Assembly (NCBI RefSeq): GCF_003665095.1
Contig: NZ_RCHV01000002.1
Location: 5,070,501-5,134,500 of the forward strand
Direction: 5' to 3'
DNA length: 64,000 bases
Origin: Streptomyces sp. Z26
GTDB taxonomy: Bacteria > Actinomycetota > Actinomycetes > Streptomycetales > Streptomycetaceae
In this document: one piece after another, positions 51,910 through 61,751 of the stretch
How the letters are laid out: the number at the start of each line of letters is the position of its first letter
How positions within the stretch are numbered: the stretch's first letter is position 1
The notes under the pieces: generated by a model
Told to the model about the DNA's origin: nothing
Seen by the model: the letters and a program-made list of their open reading frames with translations, nothing else
Database searches by the model: none
Made by a program: the position numbers and the translations under genes

Positions 51910-52952
51910 CGCTGCCACGCGGCCACGTACGCGTCGATCTCGTCGCACAGCGCGCCCTTGGCGGGCGCGTCGAGGAACGACATGCGGACGGCGTTCCGCG
52001 CGAGGTCGGCCACGCCGGTCTCGTCCAGGTCGAGCAGCTGCGCGGCGACGGCGTACTCGGTGTTGAGGTCGGTGCCGAACATCGGCGGGTCGTCGCTGTT
52101 GATCGACACCTGTACGCCCGCCTCGACCAACCGCCGCAACGGGTGCGCCTCCAGCGACTCGACGGCGCGCGTCGCGACGTTCGACGTGGGGCACACCTCC
52201 AGCGGGATGCCGCGCTCCGCGAGGTGCGCCAGCAGCGCCGGGTCCTCCGCGGCGCTGGTGCCGTGGCCGACGCGCTCGGCGCGCAGGTCGGTCAGCGCGT
52301 CCCACACGGTCTGCGGGCCGGTCGTCTCGCCCGCGTGCGGCACGCTGTGCAGCCCGGCCGCGAGGGCGCGGTCGAAGTACGGCTTGAACTGCGGCCTCGG
52401 CACGCCGATCTCCGGCCCCCCGAGGCCGAACGAGACGAGCCCGTCCGCGCCGAGCGAGCTGTCCGTGGCGATACGTACGGTCTCCTCGGCCGCCTCCAGA
52501 CCCGCCTCGCCCGGGATGTCGAACGACCAGCGCAGCACCACCCCCAGCTCCTTCTCGGCGGCCCGGCGCGCGTCCTCGATGGCCTCGATGAAGGCGGCGT
52601 CGGGGATGCCCCGGCGCACGGAGCTGAAGGGGGTCACGGTCAGCTCGGCGTAGCGGATGTTCTGCCGGGCCATGTCCCGGGCGACCTCGTACGTGAGGAG
52701 GCGTATGTCGGAGGCGTCGCGGATCAGGTCGACGACCGACAGGTACAACTCGATGAAGTGCGCGAAGTCCCGGAACGTGAAGAAGTCCCGGAGCGCGTCC
52801 GGGTCCTTGGGCACGGGGGAGTCGGGGTGCCGGGAGGCCAGTTCGGCGACGATGCGGGGGGACGCGGAACCCACGTGGTGGACGTGGAGTTCGGCCTTGG
52901 GGAGCCCCGCGATGAAGGTGGTGAGGTCGGGCAGCTCGGGCAACTCGGACAA
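51906..52952 (-). CDS. add: Adenosine deaminase
   Basis: The 348-residue protein is an adenosine deaminase-family TIM barrel. Zinc and catalytic residues are seen in KAELHVHHVGS (usually HxHxxG, here with HVHHVG), SVPHAGETTG, ERVGHGT and SINSDDPPMF. It begins at TTG with GGAGGC upstream; no alternative ATG near. It overlaps the downstream GDPD gene. The enzyme converts adenosine to inosine in purine salvage. Confidence 0.9.
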   Translation of the reverse strand: MSELPELPDLTTFIAGLPKAELHVHHVGSASPRIVAELASRHPDSPVPKDPDALRDFFTFRDFAHFIELYLSVVDLIRDASDIRLLTYEVARDMARQNIRYAELTVTPFSSVRRGIPDAAFIEAIEDARRAAEKELGVVLRWSFDIPGEAGLEAAEETVRIATDSSLGADGLVSFGLGGPEIGVPRPQFKPYFDRALAAGLHSVPHAGETTGPQTVWDALTDLRAERVGHGTSAAEDPALLAHLAERGIPLEVCPTSNVATRAVESLEAHPLRRLVEAGVQVSINSDDPPMFGTDLNTEYAVAAQLLDLDETGVADLARNAVRMSFLDAPAKGALCDEIDAYVAAWQR

Positions 52953-53131
52953 CGGGGCCTCCGGTTCGATGGGTCGCGATCATCGTAATCGGGTGCCGTG
53001 TCGCGGCCGAGGGGTGGACCGGGCCGCAGGAGCGGCGGTCGTACGGTCCGGGTGGTGGCGGTGCGACCGGCGCGGACGGCGCGTTGCGGGGACGTTTCCG
53101 CCTGCTGGCGGCCGGGATGGGTCGCGGCACA

Positions 53132-53167
53132 GATTCCGTCGCCTGCTCAAACTCAAACGACGGAATC
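53132..53167. promoter_or_regulatory. Perfect 10-bp inverted repeat upstream of the polyamine transport operon
   Basis: GATTCCGTCG (53132-53141) and CGACGGAATC (53158-53167) flank a 16-nt less GC-rich spacer (CCTGCTCAAACTCAAA) about 82 bp before the aldehyde dehydrogenase start. TTGTTC at 53170 could be a -35 element. This looks like an operator or leader hairpin. The cognate regulator is unknown. Confidence 0.5.
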
Positions 53168-53248
53168 ACTTGTTCAACCGTGTGCAGCCTGTCAGGATCG
53201 GCAGCCACCACCGGTACAGTCCGCGCCGCAGCGGGGGCAGGAGGCCCG

Positions 53249-54841
53249 ATGACCGACCAGCGCTCCGACGCGCCCGCCCCGGTCGCGCCGTACGACCCGG
53301 GAGGCCCGTACGCGTCCCTCGCCCCGCTCGCGGACGGCGCGCAGTACGTCGGCGGCAGGCAGCACCACGGCGGCTCCGGGCGGCGGCACACCCTGGTCGA
53401 CCCGGCGACGGGCGGGACGGCGGGGGAGTACGCGCTCGCCGGTACGGACGACGTGGACGCCGCCGTCGCGGCCGCGCGGCGCGCGCTGCCCGAGTGGGCC
53501 GGGGCCACGCCGGGCGAACGCTCCGACGCGATGCACCGGCTGAGGGCCGTCCTCGACGGCGAGGCCGCGGACCTCGCGCGGGCCGAGTCGGTCCAGTGCG
53601 GGAAGCCGACGCGGCTCACCGAGGAGTTCGACGTCCCCGGCTCGCTCGACAACGTGGCGTTCTTCGCGGGCGCCGCCCGCCGCCTCGACGGGGTCGCCGC
53701 CGCCGAGTACAGCGCGGACCACACGTCGTACGTCCGCCGCGAACCGCTCGGCGTCATCGGCTCCGTCGCCCCCTGGAACTACCCGCTCCAGATGGCCTGC
53801 TGGAAGATTCTCCCGGCCATCGCCGCGGGCAACACCATCGTCCTCAAGCCGTCCGAACTGACGCCCGCCACCTCGCTGATGTTCGCGCGGGCGGCGCACA
53901 CCGCGGGCCTCCCGGACGGCGTCGTGAACATCGTGACCGGCACCGGCGCGGACACCGGCGAGCACCTGGTGACCCACCCCGACGTGGCCATGACGTCGTT
54001 CACCGGCTCCACCGCCGTCGGCAAGCGCGTCGCCGCCCTCGCCGCGCAGACCGTCAAGCGCGTGCACCTGGAACTGGGCGGCAAGGCCCCGTTCCTCGTG
54101 TTCGACGACGCCGACCTGACGGCCGCCGTGCACGGCGCCGTCGCGGGCGCCCTGATCAACACCGGCCAGGACTGCACGGCCGCCACCCGCGCGTACGTCC
54201 AACGCCCCCTGTACGACGCCTTCGTGAGCGGCGTCGCCGACCTGATGGCCGCCGTACGCGTCGGCCACCCCGCCGACCCGGCCACCGACATCGGCCCGCT
54301 CGTCTCCCACGCCCACCGCGACCGCGTCGCCGGATTCGTCGACCGGGCCCGCGCGTACGCCACCGTCGTCACCGGCGGCGAAGCGCCCGGCGGACCGCTC
54401 GCCCCCGGCGCGTACTACCTGCCGACGCTGGTTACCGACGCGCCGCAGGACAGCGAGATCGTGCGGGGCGAGGTCTTCGGGCCGGTGCTGACGGTGCTGC
54501 CGTTCGACACCGACGACGAGGGCCTCGCGCTCGCGAACGACACCCCGTACGGGCTCGCCGCCTCCGTGTGGAGCCGCGACGTCTTCCGTACGGCACGGGC
54601 CTCCCGCGCGATCGCGGCGGGCTGCGTGTGGGTCAACGACCACATCCCGATCGTCAGCGAGATGCCGCACGGCGGCTACCGCGCGTCGGGCTACGGCAAG
54701 GACATGTCGGCGTACTCCTTCGACGAGTACACGCAGGTCAAGCACGTCATGTCGGACATCACCGGGGAACCGCGGAAGGACTGGCACCGCACGGTGTTCC
54801 GGCTGCCCGCCGCGCCCGACGACCGGACCGGAGGCCGCTGA
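53249..54841 (+). CDS. Aldehyde dehydrogenase of the polyamine operon
   Basis: The 530-residue protein is a second aldehyde dehydrogenase, similar to the one at 49174 (catalytic Glu in LELGGKAPFLVFDDAD, Cys in INTGQDCTAATRAY). The N terminus is longer by about 30 residues. ATG follows AGGAGG. Its stop overlaps the potD-like ATG (TGATG), so it is the first gene of a six-gene operon ending with the FAD oxidase. It probably oxidises the aldehyde from polyamine oxidation or transamination. Confidence 0.9.
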   Translation: MTDQRSDAPAPVAPYDPGGPYASLAPLADGAQYVGGRQHHGGSGRRHTLVDPATGGTAGEYALAGTDDVDAAVAAARRALPEWAGATPGERSDAMHRLRAVLDGEAADLARAESVQCGKPTRLTEEFDVPGSLDNVAFFAGAARRLDGVAAAEYSADHTSYVRREPLGVIGSVAPWNYPLQMACWKILPAIAAGNTIVLKPSELTPATSLMFARAAHTAGLPDGVVNIVTGTGADTGEHLVTHPDVAMTSFTGSTAVGKRVAALAAQTVKRVHLELGGKAPFLVFDDADLTAAVHGAVAGALINTGQDCTAATRAYVQRPLYDAFVSGVADLMAAVRVGHPADPATDIGPLVSHAHRDRVAGFVDRARAYATVVTGGEAPGGPLAPGAYYLPTLVTDAPQDSEIVRGEVFGPVLTVLPFDTDDEGLALANDTPYGLAASVWSRDVFRTARASRAIAAGCVWVNDHIPIVSEMPHGGYRASGYGKDMSAYSFDEYTQVKHVMSDITGEPRKDWHRTVFRLPAAPDDRTGGR

Positions 54842-56082
54842 TGGAGCCGTACGACGCGATGCCGCCCGCCGTACGCGCGGCCTGGCGGCGCAGCATGTCC
54901 CGCGGCCGGTCCGCGATGAGCCGACGCGCCCTGCTGCGCACCGGCGGCCTCGCCGCGGGCGGCGCGGCCCTCGCCGCCTGCGGCATCCCGCCCGCCGCCT
55001 CCACCGGCGACGAGGGCGGCTCGCACCGCAGCAAGGACCACTCGGCGAAGGAGAGGGAACTGACCTTCTCCAACTGGCCGCTCTACGTCGACGTGGCCGA
55101 CGACGACGAGGACGACCGGCCCTCGCTGCGGGCGTTCGAGCGCGACAGCGGCGTCAAGGTGAAGTACATCGAGGACGTCAACGACAACAACGAGTTCTAC
55201 AGCAAGATCAAGCCGCAGCTCGCCGCCGGCCAGGACACCGGACGCGACCTGGTCTGCCTCACCGACTGGATGGCGGGCCGCCTCATCCGGCACGGCTGGG
55301 CCCAGCGCCTCGACCCCGCGCACATGCCGCACGCCGTGACCAACCTGGAGGACCGCTTCCGTACGGCGGCGCACGACCCGGGGCGGCAGTTCAGCTACCC
55401 GTGGGCGGGCACCGCCGCCGTGATCGCGTACAACCGGAAGGCCACCGGCGGGAAGGAGGTCACCAGCGTCACGCAGCTGCTGGAGGACCCCGCGCTGAAG
55501 GGCCGCGTCTCGCTGCTCACCGAGATGCACGACACGATGGGCCTGACGCTCCTCGACTCCGGCGCGGACTCCGCCTCGTTCACGGACGACGACTACGACA
55601 AGGCCGTCTCCCGTATCCAGAAGGCCGTCGACCGCAACCAGATCCGCAGCTTCACCGGCAACGACTACGTCGACGGCCTCAGCAAGGGCGACATCGCCGC
55701 GTGCATGGCCTGGGCCGGGGACATCGTGCAGCTGAGCATCGACGACCCCGACGTCGAGTACGTGCTGCCCGACAGCGGCTACCTCTTCGGCACCGACGAC
55801 CTCCTCGTCCCCGCCAGGGCCCGGCACCGGGCCAACGCCGAGGCGCTCATCGACCACTACTACCAGCCGAGGACGGCCGCGGAACTCGCCGCCTGGGTCA
55901 ACTACATCTGCCCCGTCACCGGCGCCAAGGCCGAGATGGAGCGCATCGACAAGGACGTCGCGGCGAACCCGCTGATCTTCCCCGACGCCGAGATGATCGC
56001 CAAGGGCCATCCCTTCCGGCAGCTCACGGAACGCGAAGAGGAGCGCTACGAGGGCCGGTTCGCCGACCTCATCGGCGCGTGA
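54841..56082 (+). CDS. potD: Spermidine/putrescine-type substrate-binding lipoprotein (PotD-like)
   Basis: The 413-residue protein has a signal with twin arginine and lipobox (SRRALLRTGG, then ALAACG), so it is probably a Tat-exported lipoprotein. The mature part has PotD-like features: LTFSNWPLYVDVADD, VKYIEDVNDNNEFY, YPWAGTAAVIAYN and NYICPVTGAKAEM. It should capture polyamines outside the cell. ATG overlaps the dehydrogenase stop. Confidence 0.9.
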   Translation: MEPYDAMPPAVRAAWRRSMSRGRSAMSRRALLRTGGLAAGGAALAACGIPPAASTGDEGGSHRSKDHSAKERELTFSNWPLYVDVADDDEDDRPSLRAFERDSGVKVKYIEDVNDNNEFYSKIKPQLAAGQDTGRDLVCLTDWMAGRLIRHGWAQRLDPAHMPHAVTNLEDRFRTAAHDPGRQFSYPWAGTAAVIAYNRKATGGKEVTSVTQLLEDPALKGRVSLLTEMHDTMGLTLLDSGADSASFTDDDYDKAVSRIQKAVDRNQIRSFTGNDYVDGLSKGDIAACMAWAGDIVQLSIDDPDVEYVLPDSGYLFGTDDLLVPARARHRANAEALIDHYYQPRTAAELAAWVNYICPVTGAKAEMERIDKDVAANPLIFPDAEMIAKGHPFRQLTEREEERYEGRFADLIGA

Positions 56083-56102
56083 CGGGACGGAGGCACCCAC
56101 CC

Positions 56103-57230
56103 ATGACGATCAGGCTCTCCGGACTCGCCAAGGAGTTCGGCGACTTCACCGCCGTCCACCCGCTGGACCTCACCATCCCCGAGGGCTCGTTCTTCGCCCT
56201 CCTCGGTGCCTCCGGCTGCGGCAAGACCACGACCCTCCGCATGATCGCCGGACTGGAGGAGCCCACCGCGGGCAGCGTCCTCCTCGGTGACGACGACATC
56301 ACCGCGCTGCCCCCGCACCGCCGCCCGGTGAACACCGTCTTCCAGAACTACGCGCTGTTCCCGCACCTCGACGTGCACGACAACGTCGCGTTCGGGCTGC
56401 GGCGGCGCGGCATCAGGTCCGTACGCAAGCAGGTCGACGAGATGCTGGAGCTGGTCGAGCTGGGCGGCATGGCGCGACGCCGCCCGCGGCAGCTCTCCGG
56501 CGGGCAGCAGCAGCGCGTCGCGCTGGCCCGCGCGCTGATCAACCAGCCGCGGGTGCTGCTCCTCGACGAGCCGCTGGGCGCGCTGGACCTGAAACTGCGG
56601 CGGCAGATGCAGCTCGAACTGAAGCGCATCCAGACGGAGATCGGCATCACCTTCGTGCACGTCACGCACGACCAGGAGGAGGCCATGACGATGGCCGACA
56701 CGGTCGCCGTGATGCGCGGCGGGCGCGTCGAGCAACTGGCCGCCCCCGCCGAGCTGTACGAGAACCCGCGCACCGCCTTCGTCGCGAACTTCCTCGGCAC
56801 CTCCAACCTCCTCACCGCCCGCGTCACCGCCGCCGACGCCGACGAGCTGCGCCTCGACGCGTCCGGCTCCCCGCTGCGGCTGCCCGCCGCCCGCGGCAAC
56901 GGCGTCGCGACCGACCCCGGCGGGCAACTCCTCGTCGGCGTACGGCCGGAGAAGATCACCGTCACCCACGGCGCCGACGCCGACGGCGTCGCCGCCGGGC
57001 GCAACCGGCTCGACGGGCGCATCAGGGACGCCAGCTACCTGGGCGTCTCCACCCAGTACCTGGTCGACACCCCGGCCTGCCCCGCCTTCGCCGTCTACCG
57101 GCAGAACACCGACCCCGACCCCCGGCTCGTACCCGGCGCGGACGTCGTCCTGCACTGGGACCCCGCGCACACCTTCGGTCTGGACGCCGCGCAGGACGCC
57201 GACGCGGGCACGGGGGAGGACGCGACATGA
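56103..57230 (+). CDS. potA: Polyamine ABC transporter ATP-binding protein (PotA-like)
   Basis: The 375-residue ATPase has Walker A GASGCGKTT, signature LSGGQQQRVALARAL, Walker B VLLLDEPLG and switch His in VTHDQEEAMTMAD. The C-terminal ~120 residues form a TOBE domain. GGAGG lies 10 bp before the ATG. The stop overlaps the permease ATG by 4 bp. Confidence 0.93.
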   Translation: MTIRLSGLAKEFGDFTAVHPLDLTIPEGSFFALLGASGCGKTTTLRMIAGLEEPTAGSVLLGDDDITALPPHRRPVNTVFQNYALFPHLDVHDNVAFGLRRRGIRSVRKQVDEMLELVELGGMARRRPRQLSGGQQQRVALARALINQPRVLLLDEPLGALDLKLRRQMQLELKRIQTEIGITFVHVTHDQEEAMTMADTVAVMRGGRVEQLAAPAELYENPRTAFVANFLGTSNLLTARVTAADADELRLDASGSPLRLPAARGNGVATDPGGQLLVGVRPEKITVTHGADADGVAAGRNRLDGRIRDASYLGVSTQYLVDTPACPAFAVYRQNTDPDPRLVPGADVVLHWDPAHTFGLDAAQDADAGTGEDAT

Positions 57231-58168
57231 CGGCCGTCGTCACCCCCGGCGCCCCCGCCGCGCCACCGGGCACCCCCGGCGCGGAGCGGCCCCCCGGGCG
57301 CCGTCCCCGGCGCCGCCTCACGCCGTACTGGCTGCTGCTGCCCGCCGCGCTCTGGCTCGCGGTGTTCTTCGTGGCGCCGCTCGTCTACCAGGCGTCGACC
57401 TCCGTGCAGACCGGCTCCCTGGAGGAGGGCTACCGCGTCACCTGGCACTTCGCCACGTACGGCGAGGTCCTCGAACGGTACGGCGAGCACTTCCTGCGCT
57501 CCTTCGGCTACGCCGCCGCGGCCACCGCCCTCTGCCTGCTGATCGGCTACCCGCTCGCGTACATGATCGCCTTCCGGGCCGGACGCTGGCGGAACGTGCT
57601 GCTGGTGATGGTGATCGCCCCGTTCTTCACCAGCTTCCTCATCCGCACCCTCGCCTGGAAGACGATCCTGTCCGACGGCGGCCCCGTCGTCGGCGCGCTC
57701 GACGTGCTGCACGTCCTCGACGTCACCAGCCGGCTCGGACTCACCAGCGACGACCGGGTGCTGGCCACGCCGCTGGCGGTGGTCTGCGGACTGACGTACA
57801 ACTTCCTGCCGTTCATGATCCTGCCGCTGTACGGCTCCCTCGAACGCATCGACCCGTCCCTGCACGAGGCCGCCCGCGACCTGTACGCGACACCCGCCAC
57901 CACCTTCCGCAAGGTGACGTTCCCGCTGTCGCTGCCGGGCGTCGTCGCGGGCACCCTGCTGACCTTCATCCCCGCGTCCGGCGACTACATCAACGCGCAA
58001 CTGCTCGGCTCCCCGAACACGCAGATGGTCGGCAACGCCATCCAGAAGCAGTTCCTCAACGTCCTCGACTACCCGACGGCCGCCGCCATGTCGTTCGTCC
58101 TCATGGCGCTCATCCTCGTCGCCGTGACGGTCTACATGCGCCGCGCCGGAACGGAGGAACTCGTCTGA
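57227..58168 (+). CDS. potB: Polyamine ABC transporter permease (PotB-like)
   Basis: The 313-residue membrane protein has six helices and an EAA loop (LHEAARDLYATPATTFRKVTFPLSLPG in shortened form EAARDLYATP). A Pro/Gly-rich N terminus precedes the first helix (YWLLLPAALWLAVFFVAP). It overlaps potA and potC by 4 bp and 1 bp. Confidence 0.92.
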   Translation: MTAVVTPGAPAAPPGTPGAERPPGRRPRRRLTPYWLLLPAALWLAVFFVAPLVYQASTSVQTGSLEEGYRVTWHFATYGEVLERYGEHFLRSFGYAAAATALCLLIGYPLAYMIAFRAGRWRNVLLVMVIAPFFTSFLIRTLAWKTILSDGGPVVGALDVLHVLDVTSRLGLTSDDRVLATPLAVVCGLTYNFLPFMILPLYGSLERIDPSLHEAARDLYATPATTFRKVTFPLSLPGVVAGTLLTFIPASGDYINAQLLGSPNTQMVGNAIQKQFLNVLDYPTAAAMSFVLMALILVAVTVYMRRAGTEELV

Positions 58169-59049
58169 TGGCCCCTCCCTCCGACACCGTCCCGCCACCC
58201 CCGCGCACCCCTTCCGCCGTCCCCCGCGCGCGGCGGCCGCATCCGCTGCTGGCGCCCGTACGGCTGCTGCGGCGGCACGCCGTCGTCGTCGCGGGCACGC
58301 TCGCCCTCGCGTACCTGCTGGTGCCCAACCTGGTCGTGCTCGTCTTCTCGTTCAACAAGCCCGCCGGGCGCTTCAACTACGAGTGGCGGACGTTCTCCAC
58401 CGACGCCTGGACCGACCCGTGCGGCGTCGCCGACATGTGCGGCTCGCTGTCCCTGAGCCTGCGCATCGCCGTGCTCGCCACCCTCGGCGCGACCGTCCTC
58501 GGCACGCTCGCCGCGTTCGCGCTGGCCCGCTACCGCTTCCGGGCGAAGGGCACCGCGAACGCGTTGATCTTCCTGCCGATGGCCATGCCGGAGGTCGTCA
58601 TGGCCGCCTCGCTGGGCACGCTCTTCCTCAACATGCGGGTGGCGTTCGGCTTCACGACCATCCTCATCGCGCACGTCATGTTCTGCCTCAGCTTCGTCAT
58701 CGTCGCCGTCAAGGCCCGCGTGATGAGCATGGACCCGCGCCTGGAGGAGGCCGCCCGCGACCTCTACGCCGGGCCCGTCCAGACCTTCCTGCGGGTGACG
58801 CTCCCGCTGGCCGCGCCGGGCATCGCGGCGGGCGCGCTGCTGAGCTTCGCGCTCTCCTTCGACGACTTCATCATCACGCAGTTCAACGCGGGCCCGTCCA
58901 CGGTGACGTTCCCGATGTTCGTCTGGGGCGCCGCCCAACGCGGCACACCCGTCCAGGTCAACGTGATCGGCACGGCCATGTTCGTGCTCGCCGTGGCGAT
59001 CGTCCTGGTCGGCCAGGTCACCGCCAACCACCGCAGGAGGAGCCGATGA
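58168..59049 (+). CDS. potC: Polyamine ABC transporter permease (PotC-like)
   Basis: The 293-residue protein has six helices, the first LALAYLLVPNLVVLVFSF, and an EAA loop (EEAARDLYAGPVQTFLRVTL). FALSFDDFIITQFNAGP is typical of PotC. The ATG lies at TGATG with potB, and the stop overlaps the FAD oxidase ATG by 4 bp. Confidence 0.92.
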   Translation: MAPPSDTVPPPPRTPSAVPRARRPHPLLAPVRLLRRHAVVVAGTLALAYLLVPNLVVLVFSFNKPAGRFNYEWRTFSTDAWTDPCGVADMCGSLSLSLRIAVLATLGATVLGTLAAFALARYRFRAKGTANALIFLPMAMPEVVMAASLGTLFLNMRVAFGFTTILIAHVMFCLSFVIVAVKARVMSMDPRLEEAARDLYAGPVQTFLRVTLPLAAPGIAAGALLSFALSFDDFIITQFNAGPSTVTFPMFVWGAAQRGTPVQVNVIGTAMFVLAVAIVLVGQVTANHRRRSR

Positions 59050-60476
59050 CCGCGCCCGCGGCCGCGGTGGCCCGTGCGCTCCACGGCGCGAGCCCCGTCC
59101 CGTACTGGCTGGACGAACCGGACCGCCGCCCCGCCCCGCTGCCCGCCCTGGACGGCGACGAACGGTGCGACCTGCTGGTCGTCGGCGGCGGGTACAGCGG
59201 CCTGTGGACCGCGCTCCTCGCCAAGGAACGCGACCCCGACCGGGACGTCGTCCTCGTCGAGGGCAGGCAGGTCGCCTGGGCCGCCTCAGGCCGCAACGGC
59301 GGCTTCTGCGCCGCCTCCCTCACGCACGGCCTCGCCAACGGGCTAGCCCGCTGGCCGGAGGAGATCGCGCGGCTGGAGGAGCTGGGCGCCCGCAACCTGG
59401 ACGCGATCGGCGCCACCGTCGAACGGCACGGCATCGACTGCGACTTCGAGCGCACCGGCGAGATCGTCCTCGCCACCAGGCCGCACCACGTCGCGGAGCT
59501 GCGCGACGCCGTCGCGGACGCGGAGGCTGCCGGTCTGGGCGGGCTCACGTTCCTCGACCGGGACGCCGTACGCGCCGAGGTCGACTCGCCCGCCTTCCTC
59601 GCCGGGGTCCTCGACCGCGACGGCGTGGCCATGCTGCACCCGGCCCGCCTCGCCTGGGGACTGCTGCGCGCCTGCCGCGAGGCGGGCGTCCGCGTCCACG
59701 AACGCACCCCCGCGCTCTCCCTGCACACCGACCCGGGCGCCGGGGCGGGCGGCCCGGCGGTCACCGTCCGCACGCCGCGCGGCAGTGTCCGCGCCCGCCA
59801 GGTGGCGCTGGGCACCAACGCGTTCCCGTCGCTCGTACGCCGCCTGCGCCCGTACCTCGTACCCGTCTACGACTACGCGCTGATGACCGAACCGCTCAGC
59901 GCCGACCAGCGCGCCGCCCTCGGCTGGCGCGGCCGTCAGGGACTCAGCGACAACGCGAACCACTTCCACTACTTCCGCCTCACCGCCGACGACCGCGTCC
60001 TCTGGGGCGGCTACGACGTGGTGTACCACTACGGCAGCCGCATCCGGCACGCGTACGACCAGCGACCGGAGACCTTCGAACGGCTCGCCCGGCACTTCTT
60101 CGAGACGTTCCCGCAGCTCGCGGACGTCCGCTTCACCCACCGCTGGGGTGGCGTCATCGACACCTGCTCACGCTTCTCGCCGTTCTTCGGCACCGCCCAC
60201 GAGGGGCGCGTCGGCTACGCGGTGGGCTTCACCGGGCTCGGCGTCGGCGCCACCCGCTTCGGCGCGGAGGTCGTCCTCGACCTGCTGGACGGCGCCCGTA
60301 CGGAACGCACCGAACTGCGCATGGTGCGCGAGAAGCCGTTGCCGTTCCCGCCCGAACCGGTGCGCGCGGCGGGCGTCGGCCTCACCCAGTGGGCGATGCG
60401 CCGCGCGGACGAGACCGGGCGGCGGAACCTCTGGCTGCGGGCGCTGGACCGGACGGGGCTCGGATTCGACAGCTGA
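59046..60476 (+). CDS. FAD-dependent amine oxidase/oxidoreductase (PuuB-like)
   Basis: The 476-residue DAO-family flavoprotein has the FAD-binding motif LLVVGGGYSGLWTALLAK near residue 40 and SGRNGGFCAASL, which are typical of gamma-glutamylputrescine oxidase and glycine-oxidase-like enzymes. C-terminal FTGLGVGATRFGA closes the FAD site. As the last gene of the dehydrogenase-potDABC operon it probably oxidises a polyamine or its gamma-glutamyl derivative to an aldehyde. Confidence 0.88.
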   Translation: MTAPAAAVARALHGASPVPYWLDEPDRRPAPLPALDGDERCDLLVVGGGYSGLWTALLAKERDPDRDVVLVEGRQVAWAASGRNGGFCAASLTHGLANGLARWPEEIARLEELGARNLDAIGATVERHGIDCDFERTGEIVLATRPHHVAELRDAVADAEAAGLGGLTFLDRDAVRAEVDSPAFLAGVLDRDGVAMLHPARLAWGLLRACREAGVRVHERTPALSLHTDPGAGAGGPAVTVRTPRGSVRARQVALGTNAFPSLVRRLRPYLVPVYDYALMTEPLSADQRAALGWRGRQGLSDNANHFHYFRLTADDRVLWGGYDVVYHYGSRIRHAYDQRPETFERLARHFFETFPQLADVRFTHRWGGVIDTCSRFSPFFGTAHEGRVGYAVGFTGLGVGATRFGAEVVLDLLDGARTERTELRMVREKPLPFPPEPVRAAGVGLTQWAMRRADETGRRNLWLRALDRTGLGFDS

Positions 60477-60610
60477 CGGCGGGCCGCCGCCGCGGGCGGG
60501 CCGGGCGCGTACGGGCGCCGCCGGAAATTCCTCCCGCGAAGTGGTGTAAGGATTCGCCCGCGCGCGCCTCTGCACAGGTGACGGAGCACCACAGCAGAGA
60601 GGCGCGCACC

Positions 60611-61063
60611 ATGGACGGCACCGCGGACGTACCCGACCCGGTCGAATGGCTGGCGTCGGTCGCCCCCGACCCGGCGGCCTGCCGCAGCGAATGGGAACGC
60701 AACCCGCTCGGCGTGGCACTCCTGCCCGCGGGCCGCCGCTGGGACGTCCTGATCCTCACCGGCGCCCTCGGCTACCCGACGCTCGACATCCTCACCTGCC
60801 GCGTCCCCCGGCCCGGCCCCGTGCTCGCGGACTTCGGCGACGCCCGTACGGGCTTCTTCGTACCGCCGGGCACCACCACGCGCTGGCTGGGCACGGGCGT
60901 ACGCGGCGCGGGCCGCGGCACCTGGATCGTCGCGCCGTACCCGGGGCGTACGACGGGAGGCGTGCGCTGGCTGATCCCGCCCGACGGGACCGGCACCCTC
61001 ACCGACCCGGACGTGCTGGAGACGGCGATGCACGAGGCGGCCGTACGGATCGCCCGGGGGTGA
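60611..61063 (+). CDS. Conserved hypothetical protein, possibly derived from a primase/polymerase N domain
   Basis: The 150-residue protein begins MDGTADVPDPVEWLASVAPD, with GAGAGG upstream. Segments GVALLPAGRRWDVL, PVLADFGDARTGFFVPPG and GVRWLIPPDGTGTLTDPD resemble small Streptomyces proteins related to the bifunctional primase-polymerase N domain, but I see no convincing catalytic residues. Function unknown. It stands alone between the polyamine operon and the PAP2 gene. Confidence 0.65.
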   Translation: MDGTADVPDPVEWLASVAPDPAACRSEWERNPLGVALLPAGRRWDVLILTGALGYPTLDILTCRVPRPGPVLADFGDARTGFFVPPGTTTRWLGTGVRGAGRGTWIVAPYPGRTTGGVRWLIPPDGTGTLTDPDVLETAMHEAAVRIARG

Positions 61064-61067
61064 GCCG

Positions 61068-61751
61068 CTACCGTTCCCCGGCCCGTTCCCCGGCCTGTTC
61101 CCGCCGGGCGCCCAGCCGGTCGCCGAGCGCCGCCAGCGCGTACAGCACCAGACCGGCCAGGGCCCAACTCGCCACCACGTCCGTCGCCCAGTGGTAGCCG
61201 CGCAGCACCAGCCCGGCGCCGACGCACAGGTTGACGACGACGGCGGCCGCGACGGCGTACCCGGAGCGGGAGCGGGGCGCGGGGGAGGAGGGGGCGGCGC
61301 GCGGGCCGCGCCGTACGTACAGCAGCGCGAGCGTGCCGTAGGCCAGGGCGGCGGTCGCGGTGTGGCCGGACGGGTAGTAACCGGCGTACTCCCCGAGGGG
61401 CGCGCCGTCCGGCCCGACGCGCGCGCACACCTCCTTCAGCGGCAGCACCAGCGCGGGCACGGCGAGCGCCGACAGCGCGGCGAGCACGGCCGGGACGGGC
61501 GTACGACGCCGCACGCCGAGGAGGCACGCGCCGAACGCCAGCACCGGCAGCGCGACGAGCGCCCCGCCCAGGTCGGCGCAGACCTGCGCCGCACCGCTCA
61601 CCGCGCCGCCGCCGGGCGCCGCCCGCGCGGCCGCGTCGCGGAGGGCGGTGTCGGCGCGCAGCAACGGGCCGTCGACGGCGACCTGCCAGGTGAGGAGCGC
61701 GAAGAGGGCGGCGAGCGCCGTGACGGCGGCCGCGTGCGCCGGGACGCGCAC
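61068..61751 (-). CDS. PAP2-family membrane phosphatase
   Basis: The 227-residue protein is an integral-membrane PAP2 phosphatase with about six helices. Motifs are LPLKEVCARVGPDG (Lys/Arg motif), YPSGHTATAALAYG and LRGYHWATDVVASW (His/Asp motif). Such enzymes dephosphorylate phosphatidate or isoprenoid pyrophosphates. The GTG at 61751 is chosen because upstream sequence is not family-like; an ATG at 61916 would add 55 low-complexity residues. Confidence 0.82.
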   Translation of the reverse strand: MRVPAHAAAVTALAALFALLTWQVAVDGPLLRADTALRDAAARAAPGGGAVSGAAQVCADLGGALVALPVLAFGACLLGVRRRTPVPAVLAALSALAVPALVLPLKEVCARVGPDGAPLGEYAGYYPSGHTATAALAYGTLALLYVRRGPRAAPSSPAPRSRSGYAVAAAVVVNLCVGAGLVLRGYHWATDVVASWALAGLVLYALAALGDRLGARREQAGERAGER

